Assembly: GCA_019114715.1 (NCBI GenBank)
Contig: DXEZ01000168.1
Location: 1-15,676 of the forward strand
DNA from: Candidatus Sphingobacterium stercoripullorum
GTDB lineage: Bacteria; Bacteroidota; Bacteroidia; Sphingobacteriales; Sphingobacteriaceae
Length of the DNA: 15,676 bases
Direction: 5' to 3'
Shown here: piece after piece, positions 13,952-15,676 of the stretch
How positions within the stretch are numbered: the stretch's first letter is position 1
How the letters are laid out: each line of letters opens with the position of its first letter
Translations under genes and position numbers: made by a program
Notes under the pieces: generated by a model
The model's database searches: none
Seen by the model: the letters and a program-made list of their open reading frames with translations, nothing else
What the model was told of the DNA's origin: nothing

Positions 13952-15091
13952 GTGTCCCTGCGCTTTGCCCCGCTTGCCTGCGCCCTGATCCTTGCCGCCT
14001 GTGGTGGCAGCCAGCCCGGTTCCGAGGGCGCCACCAACGGCGCCGAGGAGCAGGTGCTCAACGTCTACAACTGGTCGGATTATGTGGCCGACGACACGAT
14101 CGCCAACTTCGAGGCAGCCACCGGCATCAAGGTGAACTACGACGTCTACGCCGAGAACGAAACGCTGGAAACCAAGCTGGTGGCCGGCGGCTCGGGCTAT
14201 GACGTGGTGTTCCCCTCGGCGCGCCCGTTCGCCCAGCGCCAGATCCGCACCGGTCTGTACGCGCAGCTGGACAAGGCGCAACTGCCGAACCTGCAGCACC
14301 TGGACCCGGACATCATGGAAGGGCTGACCGACATGGATGCGGACAACGCGCACGTGGTGCCGTACATGTGGGGCACCACGGGCCTCGGCATCAACGTGGA
14401 GCGGGTGACCGCCGCGCTGGGCGCGGACGCGCCGCTGGATTCCTGGGGCCTGCTGTTCGACCCGGCCAACGCCTCAAAGCTGGCCTCCTGCGGCATCCAC
14501 GTGCTCGATGACGAGCAGGAAGCCTTCAGCGCCGCACTGATCTGGCTCGGCCAGGATCCCAATGCCGCCACCCCCGAGGCGATCGCCGCGGTACAGGAGG
14601 TTTACGCCGCCATCCGCCCGCACATCCGCACGTTCAACAACGCCGAGTACAAGGACGCGCTGGCAAATGGCGACGTCTGTCTGGTGATGGGTTATTCGGG
14701 CGATATCGGCCAGGTTCGCGACGTGGTCGCCGAGGCCGCGGAATCCACCGGCCGTCCGGCGCCGGACATCCGCTACGTGATTCCGAAGGAGGGCGCGGTC
14801 CGCTGGATGGACGTCATCGCCATCCCGAAGGACGCCCGCCATCCGGGCAATGCCCACGCCTTCATCAACTACTTGATGGAGCCGGAAGTGATCGCCGACA
14901 TCAGCAACCACGTGGCCTACGCCAATGCCAACCTGGCCGCGACCGACCTGGTTGATCCTGAGATCGCAGCGGATCCGGGCGTGTACCCGTCCGAGGAAGT
15001 GCGCGAGCGCCTGGTTGATCCGGCACTGGTGGCGGACGATCAGCAGCGCCAGCGCGTGCGCGCCTGGACCGGCATCAAGAGCGGCCGCTAG
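13952..15091 (+). CDS. potF: Polyamine (putrescine-type) ABC transporter substrate-binding lipoprotein
   Basis: This 379-residue protein is a PotF/PotD-type periplasmic binding protein that captures putrescine or spermidine for an ABC importer. The mature protein opens with VLNVYNWSDYV, the hallmark of the polyamine-binding family. It continues with GIKVNYDVYAENETLE, GSGYDVVFPSA, PYMWGTTGLGIN, LVMGYSGD and VRWMDVIAIPK, all typical. The N-terminus MSLRFAPLACALILAAC is a lipoprotein signal peptide with lipobox LAAC (Cys17). I chose GTG at 13952 because GGAG lies six bases upstream and the signal peptide starts there; an in-frame ATG at 13919 overlaps the -10 box of the likely promoter. The C-terminus RAWTGIKSGR resembles the usual PotF end. 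potG starts 3 nt after its stop. Confidence 0.92.
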   Translation: MSLRFAPLACALILAACGGSQPGSEGATNGAEEQVLNVYNWSDYVADDTIANFEAATGIKVNYDVYAENETLETKLVAGGSGYDVVFPSARPFAQRQIRTGLYAQLDKAQLPNLQHLDPDIMEGLTDMDADNAHVVPYMWGTTGLGINVERVTAALGADAPLDSWGLLFDPANASKLASCGIHVLDDEQEAFSAALIWLGQDPNAATPEAIAAVQEVYAAIRPHIRTFNNAEYKDALANGDVCLVMGYSGDIGQVRDVVAEAAESTGRPAPDIRYVIPKEGAVRWMDVIAIPKDARHPGNAHAFINYLMEPEVIADISNHVAYANANLAATDLVDPEIAADPGVYPSEEVRERLVDPALVADDQQRQRVRAWTGIKSGR

Positions 15092-15160
15092 GCAATGTCG
15101 GTTCCTGCGCGCAGCGTGATCGCCGAGCCCTGGCGGGATCCGGGTGCACAGCCTTTCGTG
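15044..15160 (+). repeat. Direct repeat copy 1 (potF 3' end and potG 5' end)
   Basis: These 117 bases recur at 15560-15676, offset by 516, with one mismatch (A at 15094, G at 15610). This copy is in its natural context: it holds the last codons of potF and the first codons of potG. Confidence 0.95.
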
Positions 15161-15607
15161 CGCATCGAAGGCGTCACCCGGGTGTTCGGCCAGACCTATG
15201 CCTGCGATGACATTTCGCTGGACATCTACCGGGGCGAATTCTTCGCCCTGCTGGGAGGATCCGGGTCGGGCAAGAGCACGCTGCTGCGGATCCTGGCCGG
15301 GCTGGAACGGCCCGACCAGGGGCGGATCCTGATCGACGGGCTGGACGTGACCAACCTGCCGCCGTACCAGCGGCCGGTGAACATGATGTTCCAGAGCTAC
15401 GCGCTGTTCCCGCACATGACGGTGGCGCAGAACATCGCCTTCGGCCTGCGCCAGGACCGCATGCCCGCCGCCGAGATCCGCGACCGCGTGCAGGAAATGC
15501 TGGAGCTGGTGCGCATGCCCCAGCTCGGCAACCGCAAGCCGCACCAGCTCTCGGGCGGCCAGCGCCAGCGCGTGCGCGCCTGGACCGGCATCAAGAGCGG
15601 CCGCTAG
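15095..15607 (+). CDS. potG: Polyamine ABC transporter ATPase, N-terminal half joined to a foreign tail
   Basis: The first 160 codons are a normal PotG/PotA ATPase. They contain Walker A GGSGSGKST (54-62), the Q-loop (MMFQSYALFPHMTV, Q100) and the signature LSGGQRQRV (152-160). Close matches to E. coli PotG include PPYQRPVNMMFQSYALFPHM. The family would continue with ALARAL, Walker B and about 200 more residues. Here the frame switches after V160 to RAWTGIKSGR and a stop, which is exactly the C-terminus of potF. Walker B, the H-loop and the regulatory domain are therefore absent from this sequence. The jump happens at a short shared stretch (CAGCGCCAGCGCGTG) found in both genes, so the truncation is most likely an assembly error and the native gene is probably intact. 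ATG at 15095 lies 3 nt after potF; together with the missing permeases they would form a pot operon. Confidence 0.85.
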   Translation: MSVPARSVIAEPWRDPGAQPFVRIEGVTRVFGQTYACDDISLDIYRGEFFALLGGSGSGKSTLLRILAGLERPDQGRILIDGLDVTNLPPYQRPVNMMFQSYALFPHMTVAQNIAFGLRQDRMPAAEIRDRVQEMLELVRMPQLGNRKPHQLSGGQRQRVRAWTGIKSGR

Positions 15608-15676
15608 GCGATGTCGGTTCCTGCGCGCAGCGTGATCGCCGAGCCCTGGCGGGATCCGGGTGCACAGCCTTTCGTG
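15560..15676 (+). repeat. Direct repeat copy 2, reaching the window end
   Basis: This is the second copy of the 117-base repeat, 516 bases after the first and ending at the last base. It follows the potG ABC signature codons, where potG sequence should continue, so this is the misplaced copy. The one-base difference from copy 1 suggests a strain variant rather than a pure read duplication. Confidence 0.9.
15611..15676 (+). CDS. Second copy of the potG 5' end, partial and probably artefactual
   Basis: ATG at 15611 opens the same 22 codons as the potG start at 15095 (MSVPARSVIAEPWRDPG) and is cut by the window end. It lies inside the second repeat copy and should not be counted as a separate gene unless long reads show a true tandem duplication. 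Confidence 0.4.
   Translation, partial: MSVPARSVIAEPWRDPGAQPFV

Noticed and set aside
14474..15544. 356-codon minus-strand open frame across potF and potG
   Set aside because: It is His-, Gly- and Arg-rich without domains, and crosses two well-supported genes on the other strand. It is a high-GC antisense shadow.
13030..15676. Horizontally acquired genomic island in a Bacteroidota genome
   Set aside because: No mobility gene, att repeat, tRNA end or cargo is seen, and the right end also shows an assembly loop. A chimeric contig explains both better.
15044..15676. Functional regulation by a duplicated potG start or a short PotG isoform
   Set aside because: The truncated ATPase lacks Walker B and ends with the exact C-terminal residues of potF. 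A mis-joined k-mer is the simpler account.

Overview
The window is a composite of two unrelated bacterial genomes. Bases 1 to about 12,860 are AT-rich and look like a Bacteroidota chromosome, probably Sphingobacteriales- or Cytophagales-like. The signs are a fused lpxC-fabZ gene, a PorX-type response regulator with a PglZ domain, the TTG-N21-TAnnTTTG promoter form, and A-rich leaders with several TTG/GTG starts. From about 13,030 to the end the DNA is GC-rich, with a Shine-Dalgarno site and a sigma70-like promoter. Its genes (a TorF/Gcw_chp porin-like protein and potF-potG) point to a proteobacterium, most likely a gammaproteobacterium. About 190 bases between them resemble neither side well. 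I read this as an assembly chimera rather than horizontal transfer.

Layout of the Bacteroidota part. On the minus strand at the left edge lie a small membrane-anchored protein (cut by the window) and an arginase-superfamily protein whose metal site is partly lost. Divergent from them, on the plus strand, an NAD-dependent epimerase/dehydratase is followed by an unusual fusion: a SerB-like HAD phosphatase, a remnant of SerA without its nucleotide-binding domain, and an ACT domain. This pair ends at a terminator shared with the convergent 5-formyltetrahydrofolate cyclo-ligase gene. A long minus-strand cluster follows, transcribed HD phosphohydrolase, lpxD, lpxC-fabZ, lpxA, ABC ATPase, efp. It makes the early lipid A precursor and the beta-hydroxyacyl-ACP dehydratase, with a translation factor at its end. 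Divergent from the HD gene are porX (type IX secretion regulator with a nucleotide-phosphodiesterase-type PglZ domain) and tsaE (tRNA t6A synthesis).

Layout of the proteobacterial part. A TorF-family putative porin gene (minus) diverges from potF (polyamine-binding lipoprotein) and potG (transport ATPase). potG is broken after its ABC signature motif because the sequence jumps back into the 3' end of potF. This creates a 117-bp direct repeat with one mismatch that runs to the last base, and is best explained as a mis-assembled loop.

The most interesting real biology is the SerB/SerA/ACT fusion, the divergent PorX and HD-hydrolase pair beside the lipid A genes, the EF-P with Asn in place of the modified Lys/Arg, and the degenerate arginase-like protein. 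I see no mobile element, CRISPR array, rRNA or tRNA.
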